Shown here piece by piece: positions 1-7,179 of a stretch of DNA of 12,499 nt (within the stretch, counting starts at the first letter, position 1; the number at the start of each line of letters is the position of its first letter). The stretch is taken from the NCBI GenBank assembly GCA_902797345.1, contig CADBSL010000062.1, positions 1-12,499 of the forward strand, given 5' to 3'. This DNA comes from an uncultured Eubacteriales bacterium. GTDB lineage: Bacteria; Bacillota; Clostridia; Peptostreptococcales; Anaerovoracaceae. Both the position numbers and the translations under genes were made by a program. Under the pieces are notes generated by a model, which was given only the letters and a program-made list of their open reading frames with translations, was not told where the DNA came from and did not search any database.

Positions 1-195
1 AGCCGGTTCGGCGCTGCGGTGAAGACCGGTGAAGGCGAATACCGGATCCTTTCCCAGGAAGAGATCCACTCCATGCTGGAGGAATACAAGAAAGGACTGC
101 CTGCTGAACTGCCGGCCTATATGAAGATCGGCGGCCCCAGCGACATCTATCTCTTCATCGAGATGATGGCGGCGAAAAAGAAGAGCGGGAAATAG
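1..195 (+). CDS. C-terminal fragment of an unidentified protein (5' end outside window)
   Basis: Frame 1 is open from the first base to a TAG at 193-195 and encodes the last 64 residues of a protein that begins upstream. The fragment is mixed hydrophilic and helical. It ends in a Lys-rich tail (AAKKKSGK) after a short hydrophobic stretch around SDIYLFIEMM. I do not recognise a family and assign no function. It is supported as coding by codon usage like its neighbours (G/C-rich third positions) and by its spacing: the stop lies 2 bases before the ATG of the methyltransferase gene. That gene's ribosome binding site (GGGA at 187-190) lies inside the end of this one, so the two are probably co-transcribed. 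Confidence 0.6.
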   Translation, partial: SRFGAAVKTGEGEYRILSQEEIHSMLEEYKKGLPAELPAYMKIGGPSDIYLFIEMMAAKKKSGK

Positions 196-197
196 AT

Positions 198-1358
198 ATG
201 GCTAATCTGGAACTGATCGCCACCGCCACCTTCGGATTGGAAGCGGTGGTCAAACGGGAGGTCCAGGCCCTGGGATTTACGGTGACCCGGTCAGAGGATG
301 CGAAGATCACCTTTACCGGCGATGAGGCCGCGATCCCCAAGGCGAACCTGTGGCTTCGGTGCGCGGACCGGGTGCTCCTGAAGATGGGAGAATTCCGAGC
401 GGAATCCTTTGAGGAGCTTTTCGAACAGACGAAAGCCCTGCCCTGGGAGGAGTGGATCCCCGAGGACGGGAAGTTCATCGTCAACGGGACTTCCGTGAAG
501 TCGAAGCTGTACAGCCTCTCGGACTGTCAGAAAATCATCAAAAAAGCGGTGGTGGAACGGCTCAAAAAGACCTATCCCCTGGAGATCTTCCCGGAGACGG
601 GCGCCCTTTACAGCATCCGCTTTACCATACTCAAGGACGTGGTGACACTGTCCATCGACACCTCCGGAGCGGGGCTCCACAAAAGGGGCTACCGGCAGGC
701 CAATGTCCAGGCCCCCATCAAGGAGACCCTGGCGGCCGCCATGGTGGAACTGAGTTTCTGGAACCCGGACCGGATCCTGGTGGACCCTTTCTGCGGCTCC
801 GGCACCATCCTCATCGAAGCAGCGATGATCGGGAAGAACATCGCGCCGGGACTGTCCCGAAGGTTCGTGTCGGAAAACTGGGAGCGGGTCCCGAAGGAAC
901 TGTGGAAGCAGGCCCGGGCGGAAGCCTTCCGGGCGATCCGGGACGATGTGGAGCTGAAGATCTATGGGGCGGACATCGACCCGAAGGCCGTTTCCGCGGC
1001 CCGGGTGAATGCTTCGAAGGCAGGCCTGTCCGACGACATCGTCATCCGCCGGCGGTCCTTTGAAGAATTGAAGATGCCGGGGGAATACCCGGTGATCATT
1101 ACCAACCCTCCCTACGGGGAGCGGATCGGGGATAAAGAGGCCCTGGAGCGGATCTACTATAAAATGGACCGGCTCCTGGCGAAGGACAGGGGCTGTTCCC
1201 TGTATCTGATCACGGCGGACAAGGAATTCGAACGGTCCATCCGGTCCCGGAAAAAGGCGGACCGGCGGCGGAAGCTGTACAACGGACGGATCGAGACCAC
1301 CTATTATCAATACTACGGGGAAAAACCGAATAAAATACAAACAGACCGAAAGGAATGA
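198..1358 (+). CDS. THUMP-domain class I SAM-dependent RNA methyltransferase (RlmL/YpsC-like)
   Basis: The 386-residue product has the layout of the YpsC/RlmL-N family: an N-terminal ferredoxin-like plus THUMP RNA-binding region (about residues 1-155), then a Rossmann methyltransferase. The SAM-binding motif DPFCGSGT is at residues 196-203, and the catalytic NPPYGE motif at 303-308 is typical of N-methylation of bases such as guanine N2. The length matches stand-alone Bacillota members of about 380 residues. In E. coli the equivalent domain is fused to a second methyltransferase (RlmKL, 23S rRNA m2G2445/m7G2069). By homology it should act in the cytoplasm on 23S rRNA, but the exact target base cannot be read from sequence, so no symbol is given. 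The ATG at 198 follows GGGA with 7-base spacing. The stop TGA (1356-1358) overlaps an ATG of the next frame. Confidence 0.9.
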   Translation: MANLELIATATFGLEAVVKREVQALGFTVTRSEDAKITFTGDEAAIPKANLWLRCADRVLLKMGEFRAESFEELFEQTKALPWEEWIPEDGKFIVNGTSVKSKLYSLSDCQKIIKKAVVERLKKTYPLEIFPETGALYSIRFTILKDVVTLSIDTSGAGLHKRGYRQANVQAPIKETLAAAMVELSFWNPDRILVDPFCGSGTILIEAAMIGKNIAPGLSRRFVSENWERVPKELWKQARAEAFRAIRDDVELKIYGADIDPKAVSAARVNASKAGLSDDIVIRRRSFEELKMPGEYPVIITNPPYGERIGDKEALERIYYKMDRLLAKDRGCSLYLITADKEFERSIRSRKKADRRRKLYNGRIETTYYQYYGEKPNKIQTDRKE

Positions 1359-1363
1359 GACCA

Positions 1364-2002
1364 ATGATCACAATAAAAGCAATGGGAGAAGTGCGGGAAT
1401 TCGACAACGATCCCGAAAAAGTCAGTGAAATGATGGACACCATCCTGCTTCTGGTGGAAGCGGAGAACCTGGTGGTGGACCACCTGATGATCGACGGGGT
1501 GGAGGTCCGGAACAACCACCGCAATTACATCAAAGAACACATCGATGAGATCAAGGAGATCGAAGCCATCCCCGCAGGGAAGATCGACATCGCGCTGGAC
1601 AATATCGAGCAGATCGCCGACGGACTGGAATCCTTCGTGCCCATGATGGACATCCTGGCGGAGGACTTCCGGCAGGGGGTTTCCGAACGGGGCTGGAACG
1701 AGTTCGAGGCCATGATCAACACCATGATCCAGGTGGACGGGTGGCTGAAGGAGACCTTTATGATGGTGCTGGATGCGGACGACAATTCCTATAACACCAA
1801 GTTCGACCGGGTCCGGAACGAATACCAGAAACTCTACAACGTGCTCCACGATATCGAGAACGCACTGAATTACGATGACCCGGTGAAGGCCGGCGACCTG
1901 ATCGAGAATAAGGTGAAGAAGCACGTGGCCGAGACCTGCAAGCGGATCCGGGAGACCCTGGAATTCGCGGCGGAAAAGCGGGAAAAGAAGGATGGAGAAT
2001 AA
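1364..2002 (+). CDS. Uncharacterised helical protein, 212 residues
   Basis: I do not recognise a family. The product is strongly acidic and predicted mostly alpha-helical, with many Glu/Asp/Lys and regularly spaced Ile/Leu/Met. It has no signal peptide, no membrane segment, no cysteine cluster and no nucleotide-binding motif; the C-terminal third (EKREKKDGE at the end) is charged and coiled-coil-like. This suggests a cytoplasmic protein-interaction or adaptor protein, but that is inference only. Two in-frame ATGs are possible, at 1355 (overlapping the previous stop as ATGA) and at 1364. I prefer 1364 because AAAGGA ends at 1354, leaving a normal 9-base spacing; it would abut the 1355 ATG directly. 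The 3' end overlaps the alr start by 11 bases, so translation of alr is probably coupled to it. Confidence 0.75.
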   Translation: MITIKAMGEVREFDNDPEKVSEMMDTILLLVEAENLVVDHLMIDGVEVRNNHRNYIKEHIDEIKEIEAIPAGKIDIALDNIEQIADGLESFVPMMDILAEDFRQGVSERGWNEFEAMINTMIQVDGWLKETFMMVLDADDNSYNTKFDRVRNEYQKLYNVLHDIENALNYDDPVKAGDLIENKVKKHVAETCKRIRETLEFAAEKREKKDGE

Positions 2003-3155
2003 GAATACCAAATGGGCCCGGATCGATCTGGATGCCCTGAAGTGGAATATGAGACAGGTCCGCCGCCTGGCGGGGCCGGATGTGATGGTGGCTGCGGTGG
2101 TCAAGGCCAACGGCTACGGTCACGGAGCACTGGAGATCATGGACGCGCTGTTGGAATCCGGCGCCGATGTGATCGTGGTGTCCTCGGTCAACGAAGCGGT
2201 GGAAATGAGAAAGAAGTATAAAAAAGCGCAATTGCTGGTCTTGGGCGCCACACAGCCGGAAGACATCGAGGAGGGGATCCGGAACGGCATCATCCAGACC
2301 ATCACCTCCGAAGAACAGGCCCGGCTGATTTCCGAGGCGGCCAAAAAGACCGGCATGGGCGCCAGCTGCCACATCAAGCTGGATACCGGGATGAACCGGA
2401 TCGGTTTTCCCGTCAGCGAAGAGTCGGCGGAGAAGATCCTTCGGATCGCGTCCCTGCCGGGGATCCACGTGAACGGGATGTTTTCCCACTTCGCCACGGC
2501 GGACGAGGAGAACAAGGATTTCGCCTGGCTCCAATACGAGCGCTTTTGTCAGATGAAGGAGATGCTGGAGGAGCGGGGGCTCAAGATCCCTGTGTGCCAC
2601 ATCGCCAACAGTGCCGGGATCATCGACTTCCCGGAGGTCTACATGGACATGGTCCGCAGCGGGATCATCACCTACGGCCTGTACCCCTCCGACGAGGTGG
2701 ACAAGAGCCGGATCGAGCTGCATCCTGCCATGGAGCTCAAGGCCCGGATCTCCCATGTGAAGACCATCGGAGCAGACAGCGGCATCAGCTACGGCCTGAC
2801 GGATACGGTGAAGGCCGGCAGCGTCATCGCCACCGTTCCCATCGGGTATGCCGACGGCTACCTCAGGGCCTTCAGCAATAAGGCGGAGGTGCTGGTGAAG
2901 GGACAGCGGGCGAGGATCCGCGGACGGGTCTGCATGGACCAGCTGATGATCGATGTGACCCACATCCCGGGGGTAGAAGTAGGCGACGTGGTGACCCTCT
3001 TCGGCCGGGACGGGGACGAAGAGATCACCGTGGACGAACTGGCCGCTCTGGCCGGAACGATCTCCTATGAGCTGCTGTGCATGATCGGCCGGCGGGTGCC
3101 CCGGATCTACGTGGAAAACGGGGAGATCACCAAGATCACGAATTATCTGGAGTAA
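1992..3155 (+). CDS. alr: Alanine racemase
   Basis: This pyridoxal-phosphate enzyme interconverts L- and D-alanine in the cytoplasm, supplying D-Ala for peptidoglycan. The 387-residue length is normal for the family. Family signatures are visible in order: the PLP-binding motif VVKANGYGHG with the Schiff-base lysine at K38, the second catalytic base Y267 in ISYG, GYADGY shortly after, and the CMDQ motif in the C-terminal beta domain. Both acid/base residues are present, so it should be active. The start at 1992 overlaps the upstream gene by 11 bases and has only a weak GGGA/AAGG ribosome binding site, fitting translational coupling. A later start would remove the conserved RIDLDAL strand. The TAA is 2 bases before glpK. 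Whether this is the biosynthetic or a catabolic racemase cannot be told from the window. Confidence 0.97.
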   Translation: MENKNTKWARIDLDALKWNMRQVRRLAGPDVMVAAVVKANGYGHGALEIMDALLESGADVIVVSSVNEAVEMRKKYKKAQLLVLGATQPEDIEEGIRNGIIQTITSEEQARLISEAAKKTGMGASCHIKLDTGMNRIGFPVSEESAEKILRIASLPGIHVNGMFSHFATADEENKDFAWLQYERFCQMKEMLEERGLKIPVCHIANSAGIIDFPEVYMDMVRSGIITYGLYPSDEVDKSRIELHPAMELKARISHVKTIGADSGISYGLTDTVKAGSVIATVPIGYADGYLRAFSNKAEVLVKGQRARIRGRVCMDQLMIDVTHIPGVEVGDVVTLFGRDGDEEITVDELAALAGTISYELLCMIGRRVPRIYVENGEITKITNYLE

Positions 3156-3157
3156 GT

Positions 3158-4648
3158 ATGAAGAAGTACATCATCGCTCTGGACCAGGGGACCACCAGTT
3201 CCAGAGCCATCATTTTCGATAAAAACAAGAATATCGTGGAGGTCCGCCAGAAGGAATTCCCCCAGATCTTCCCGAAGCCGGGCTGGGTGGAACACGACCC
3301 CATGGACATCTACAGTACCCAGATGGCGGTATTGCACGAAGCGGTGGCGGCTGCCGGGATCACCTCGGAGGAGATCGCGGCCATCGGCATCACCAACCAG
3401 CGGGAGACCACCATCGTCTGGGACAAAAAGACCGGAGAGCCGGTGTACAACGCCATCGTGTGGCAGTGCAGCCGGACCTCGGCGGAGTGCGAAGAGTACA
3501 TCCGCAAAGGGTACGGGAAGACCGTGCGGGAAAAGACGGGGCTGTTGATCGACTCCTATTTTTCCGCCACGAAGATCCGCTGGATCCTGGACCACGTGGA
3601 GGGTGCCCGGGAGCGGGCGGAGAAGGGCGAACTGCTCTTCGGCACCGTGGACACCTGGTTAGTGTGGAAGATGACCGGCGGGAAGGTCCATGTGACGGAT
3701 ATGACCAATGCGTCCCGGACCATGCTCTACAATATCCGGGAACTCCGGTGGGATCCGGAGCTGTTGGAGCTGTTCGGCATCCCGGAGAGCATGCTGCCGA
3801 AGGTCTGCACTTCCAGTGAGATCTACGGGCACTACGACCTGCCGGGAGAAGGCACGGAGGTGCCTATCAGCGGCATCGCCGGCGACCAGCAGGCGGCCCT
3901 TTTCGGACAGGCCTGCTTTGAGAGCGGGGAAGCGAAGAATACCTATGGCACCGGGTGCTTTATGTTGATGAACATCGGAGAAGAGTGCCGGATCTCGGAA
4001 GGGAAGCTGGTGACCACCATCGGCATCAGTTTAAAGGACCGGGTCCAGTATGCCGTGGAAGGCAGCGTCTTTGTGGGCGGTGCGGTGATCCAGTGGCTGC
4101 GGGACGGGCTCCAGATCCTGGAGAAGTCCTCCGATTCCGAAGCGGCGGCCCTCAGCGTGGCGGACAATGGCGGCGTGTATTTCGTGCCGGCCTTTACGGG
4201 GCTCGGGGCGCCTCACTGGGATATGTACGCCCGGGGAGCGATCCTGGGGATCACCCGGGGGACCACAAAAGAGCACATCATCCGGGCGGCGGTGGAATCC
4301 ATGGCCTTCCAGAGCATGGAGCTTTTGGAGTCCCTGCAGGATGAATCCGGCGTATCCATCGACCGTCTCCGGGTAGACGGCGGTGCCTGTGCCAATGATT
4401 TTCTGATGCAGTTCCAATCGGACATCTGCGGCGTGAAGATCGAACGGCCGGAGATCCGGGAAACTACGGCTCTGGGAGCGGCGTACCTGGCCGGATTGGC
4501 CACGGGCTTCTGGGGAAGTCTGTCCGAGATCCGGGAAGGCCGGAAGATCGAGACCATCTTCGAACCGGATATGGATGAAGAAGAACGGGCCCAGCTTGCC
4601 GCCGACTGGAAAAAAGCCGTCGGACGGACCCTTGACTGGGCGAAATAA
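3158..4648 (+). CDS. glpK: Glycerol kinase
   Basis: FGGY-family kinase converting glycerol plus ATP to sn-glycerol 3-phosphate in the cytoplasm. The product is 496 residues, the usual length. Seen: the N-terminal phosphate-binding motif DQGTTSSRA (9-17), glycerol-contacting R82/E83 in NQRETT, Y134, the catalytic base D243 in AGDQQ, GTGCFML (265-271), and the C-terminal GGACANDFLMQFQSD motif (409-423). The open frame extends upstream to 3077 inside alr, but the start at 3158 gives the canonical MKKYIIALDQG N-terminus and has GGAG at 3149-3152 with 5-base spacing. No glpF or glpD lies nearby; instead it follows alr by 2 bases. The loop at about 219-236 resembles the E. coli form and lacks the YHFFG-type histidine that HPr phosphorylates in Bacillus and Enterococcus enzymes, so direct PTS control may be absent. 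Confidence 0.97.
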   Translation: MKKYIIALDQGTTSSRAIIFDKNKNIVEVRQKEFPQIFPKPGWVEHDPMDIYSTQMAVLHEAVAAAGITSEEIAAIGITNQRETTIVWDKKTGEPVYNAIVWQCSRTSAECEEYIRKGYGKTVREKTGLLIDSYFSATKIRWILDHVEGARERAEKGELLFGTVDTWLVWKMTGGKVHVTDMTNASRTMLYNIRELRWDPELLELFGIPESMLPKVCTSSEIYGHYDLPGEGTEVPISGIAGDQQAALFGQACFESGEAKNTYGTGCFMLMNIGEECRISEGKLVTTIGISLKDRVQYAVEGSVFVGGAVIQWLRDGLQILEKSSDSEAAALSVADNGGVYFVPAFTGLGAPHWDMYARGAILGITRGTTKEHIIRAAVESMAFQSMELLESLQDESGVSIDRLRVDGGACANDFLMQFQSDICGVKIERPEIRETTALGAAYLAGLATGFWGSLSEIREGRKIETIFEPDMDEEERAQLAADWKKAVGRTLDWAK

Positions 4649-4660
4649 TCGCTTTTTACT

Positions 4661-4681
4661 TGAGGGCTGCCCCCTCAGCCC
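4661..4681 (+). other. Alternative short hairpins between glpK and the first transglutaminase gene
   Basis: The 56-base gap after glpK contains two mutually exclusive 6-base-pair stems. One pairs TGAGGG (4661-4666) with CCCTCA (4672-4677). The other pairs GGGCTG (4664-4669) with CAGCCC (4676-4681). No T-run follows, so this is not a standard intrinsic terminator. No convincing promoter was found in the gap, although the A/T-rich tract just before the ATG at 4705 leaves room for a poor -10. It may attenuate read-through or protect the upstream mRNA end. Confidence 0.4.
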
Positions 4682-4704
4682 GGAGATAGAATATAGATAA
4701 AAAC

Positions 4705-6171
4705 ATGAGAAGAAAAAACAACAGGCGAAAGACTTTCGCCGTGATCCTGACCCTGATGTTGGTGTTCACTTCCGTCCTGCCCACCTACGCAGAGACCTAT
4801 ATGACACTGAATCAGGCCATCCTCTACCTGCGGGACGCCATGGTGGCTCACAGCACTACCGTGGAGATGAACATCGACTCTTATGTGGATTTCACCCAGG
4901 AGAATGCCACCCGGGATTATCTGCTGTATCCGGCGTTCAGCGAGGATATCGCCAACACCATCACAGCCGGCGGGTACCTCCAGGGCCTCTGGAGCCGCCA
5001 CAGCTACATCATCCGACGCAGCGGACTCAGCAAGTGGAGGATCACTTTTAAAAATATCCAATACAAGACGACACTGGCCCAGGAGGCGGAGTTCATGTCG
5101 CGTTTGGAAGAGGTCATGGATGAACTGGATGTCTGGCCTATGTCGGACTACATGAAATACCGGACCATTTACCATTACGTGACGGAGCATGTGAGCTACG
5201 ATTATGACGCCTATCAGGCGTACCTGGACCAGCACGGCAGTGCGGCGGGGCACGAGACCGCCTACACCGCCTATGGAGCTCTGGTGGAGAGGAAAGCCGT
5301 CTGTCAGGGCTATTCGGCGTTGTTCTACGCCATGTGCCGGTATGCGGGGATCCCGGTGCTGATCGCCACGGGACAGGCCACCGGCAGCGCAGGGTATGAG
5401 AACCATGCCTGGAACATGATCCAGCTGGACGGTCTGTGGTACCAGGTGGACGCCACCTGGGATGAAGGCCGGGCGGTCTGGCAGCAGCAGTACTTTGCCA
5501 AAGGGACCGCCACCATGCCCGGACACATCTTCGACCAGCGGTTCATGACGGATGAATTCCACAATAAATATGGGCTTTCGGAACAGGACTATCAGGTCAA
5601 AGAGTCCGATTATGAAGATGTCTGCCGGTTCCGGGACGTATCGTCCAGCGACTATTTCTATTATCCTGCCTGGAAGCTGAATGAGGACGGCATCATCGCC
5701 GGGACCAGCAAATGGGCCTTCTCTCCGTATCTGACCATGAACCGGGGAATGATGATCACCTTGCTGTACCGGATCGCGGGCAGCCCGGAAACGGAAACCG
5801 TGGAGACCTTTGCGGACGTGCCGGAAGACGCCTGGTACCGGGATGCGGTGGCCTGGGGCGTGGAGACGGGCCTCACCAACGGTGTGGACGAAGACCGGTT
5901 CGGGCCGGAGATGACCCTGACCCGGGAACAGCTGGCGACCTTCCTGTACCGGTATGACTGGCTGGGAGAAGAAGAGCCGATCCTTCCGGAGGAAGATCAT
6001 CTGGCCTCCTTCGCGGATGCGGATGAAGTCTCGGAATTTGCACTGAATTCCCTGAACTGGGCTGTTGGAGAAGGCATTGTGAACGGGATGCCGGAGAATC
6101 GGATAGCGCCGCAGGGTGCGGCCAACCGGGCCCAGGCGGCGACGATGCTGTATCGGTATTTGGGCTATTAA
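4705..6171 (+). CDS. Secreted transglutaminase-like protein with three C-terminal SLH repeats
   Basis: The 488-residue product has a signal peptide (basic n-region MRRKNNRRK, hydrophobic core, probable cleavage after PTYA near residue 29). A transglutaminase/protease-fold domain with a full Cys-His-Asp triad follows: C200 in AVCQGYSALFYAM, H234 in ENHAWN and D249 in QVDATWD. Three SLH repeats start near F309, F369 and F436 and run to the C-terminus; they should hold the protein on secondary wall polymers. Bacterial members of this superfamily may be peptidases or crosslinking enzymes; the substrate cannot be deduced. The start is fixed by an in-frame TAG at 4687-4689 and by the signal peptide. 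The ribosome binding site is poor (GGAG about 19 bases upstream), so expression may be low or coupled to glpK. The next gene, 11 bases on, is a paralogue lacking SLH repeats. Confidence 0.9.
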   Translation: MRRKNNRRKTFAVILTLMLVFTSVLPTYAETYMTLNQAILYLRDAMVAHSTTVEMNIDSYVDFTQENATRDYLLYPAFSEDIANTITAGGYLQGLWSRHSYIIRRSGLSKWRITFKNIQYKTTLAQEAEFMSRLEEVMDELDVWPMSDYMKYRTIYHYVTEHVSYDYDAYQAYLDQHGSAAGHETAYTAYGALVERKAVCQGYSALFYAMCRYAGIPVLIATGQATGSAGYENHAWNMIQLDGLWYQVDATWDEGRAVWQQQYFAKGTATMPGHIFDQRFMTDEFHNKYGLSEQDYQVKESDYEDVCRFRDVSSSDYFYYPAWKLNEDGIIAGTSKWAFSPYLTMNRGMMITLLYRIAGSPETETVETFADVPEDAWYRDAVAWGVETGLTNGVDEDRFGPEMTLTREQLATFLYRYDWLGEEEPILPEEDHLASFADADEVSEFALNSLNWAVGEGIVNGMPENRIAPQGAANRAQAATMLYRYLGY

Positions 6172-6182
6172 GGTGTTAGAGA

Positions 6183-7142
6183 GTGAAGAAGAAGAATCAG
6201 TGGATCAAACTCAATATCGTGTTGGTGGTGATCCTGGCGCTGATCGCGGCGCCGGTGACTTCCTATGGCCTGGGGGCCCAGCGCCTCAGCGACGCGGTGA
6301 AGAACCTGCAGAATGCCATGGTGGCACGGCAGGATACCGCGGTGGTGTATTTCTATTCCTGGGATGATTTCACCAAGGACAACGCCATGCGGGATGAACT
6401 CTTTTATGCGGCCTGCAGCGAGGAAATCGCCGATTCCTACAACACCGGCGCCTATCTGAAGAGCAATGTGAAGGGGTGCGAAGTTTCCACCCAGAAGATC
6501 GGTACAGATCCGGACCGGTGGAAGGTGGTCTTCACCAACATCACCTACCGGACCACGGCGGAGCAGGAAGCGGAATTCGACGCGCGGCTCCAGGAAGTGA
6601 TGGCCGGGCTGGAGTTGGAGGACAAGACGGAATACGAGAAATGCAGCGCCATCTACGACTATATCACCAGCCATGTGGTCTACGACACGGAAGCCTATCA
6701 GGCCCACCTGGCGGGGGATGATTCCGATTACGATATGGCTTACACGGCCTATTCTGCACTGATCAACGGGCGGGCGGTGTGCCAGGGATACGCCACCTTG
6801 TTCTACGCCATGTGCCGGTATGCCGGCCTGGAGGTGTTGATGGTGGATGGGATCGCCTTGGGCCAGGACGGCTGGGGGGATCACGCCTGGAATATGGTCC
6901 GGATCGATGGGTACTGGTATCAGGCAGACCCCACCTGGGACGCGGATCCTTCCTTCATGGGGTACCGGTATTTTCTGAAAGGGACCGATACCTTCAAGAA
7001 CCACCGGTTGAACCTGGACTATACCCAGGATGCCTTTACGTCGACCCACGTGATGCCGGTGAACAGCTACAAAAATGCCGTGAATGAAAATCCGCTCATA
7101 CGGTTGTTCAAAATGCTGAAAGAATTGATATTAGGGAAATAA
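6183..7142 (+). CDS. Secreted transglutaminase-like protein, paralogue without SLH repeats
   Basis: The 319-residue product has a signal peptide (MKKKNQWIKLN, then a hydrophobic core; cleavage likely near residue 30) and a transglutaminase-like domain. Its triad falls at C200 (RAVCQGYATLFYAM), H234 (GDHAWN) and D249 (QADPTWD), exactly the residue numbers of the upstream protein. Shared stretches such as FYAMCRYAG and (E/D)AYQA show a local duplication. It ends about 55 residues after the fold with a basic, amphipathic tail and no SLH repeat, LPXTG motif or lipobox, so it should be released or only loosely wall-bound. The start is GTG at 6183, chosen because AAGGTG (6170-6175, overlapping the previous TAA) lies 7 bases upstream. 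A strong terminator begins at its stop codon. Confidence 0.88.
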   Translation: MKKKNQWIKLNIVLVVILALIAAPVTSYGLGAQRLSDAVKNLQNAMVARQDTAVVYFYSWDDFTKDNAMRDELFYAACSEEIADSYNTGAYLKSNVKGCEVSTQKIGTDPDRWKVVFTNITYRTTAEQEAEFDARLQEVMAGLELEDKTEYEKCSAIYDYITSHVVYDTEAYQAHLAGDDSDYDMAYTAYSALINGRAVCQGYATLFYAMCRYAGLEVLMVDGIALGQDGWGDHAWNMVRIDGYWYQADPTWDADPSFMGYRYFLKGTDTFKNHRLNLDYTQDAFTSTHVMPVNSYKNAVNENPLIRLFKMLKELILGK

Positions 7143-7175
7143 AAAAGCTGGGAGCTCGAAGCTCCCGGCTTTTTT
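7141..7175. terminator. Bidirectional intrinsic terminator
   Basis: A 15-base left arm (7141-7155) pairs with a 15-base right arm (7161-7175) around the loop TCGAA, with a single G-T wobble. The arms are A6-plus-GC on the left and GC-plus-T6 on the right, so either strand gives a GC stem followed by a U-run. The left arm overlaps the TAA of the second transglutaminase gene. It should end the plus-strand operon, and can also stop minus-strand transcription coming from deoC through the repeat element. Confidence 0.93.
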
Positions 7176-7179
7176 GCGG

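Noticed and set aside
291..1364. Minus-strand open frame (357 codons) opposite the methyltransferase
   Set aside because: The plus strand carries DPFCGSGT and NPPYGE motifs. The antisense product has no domain features.
1758..2963. Long minus-strand open frame (401 codons) opposite alr
   Set aside because: Antisense shadow caused by G/C-rich third positions. It resembles no protein family, and the plus strand encodes an unmistakable alanine racemase.
4649..4704. Promoter for the transglutaminase pair (TTGAGG with TAGAAT)
   Set aside because: The spacing is 21 bases, too long for a standard sigma-A promoter, and no extended -10 is present.
4705..4760. Twin-arginine (Tat) signal in the first transglutaminase protein
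   Set aside because: The arginine pairs are not followed by the FLK-type consensus and the hydrophobic core is typical of Sec export.
4675..6000. Long minus-strand open frame (441 codons) opposite the first transglutaminase gene
   Set aside because: Shadow frame rich in His, Pro and Arg with no recognisable domain. The plus strand has a signal peptide, a catalytic triad and SLH repeats.
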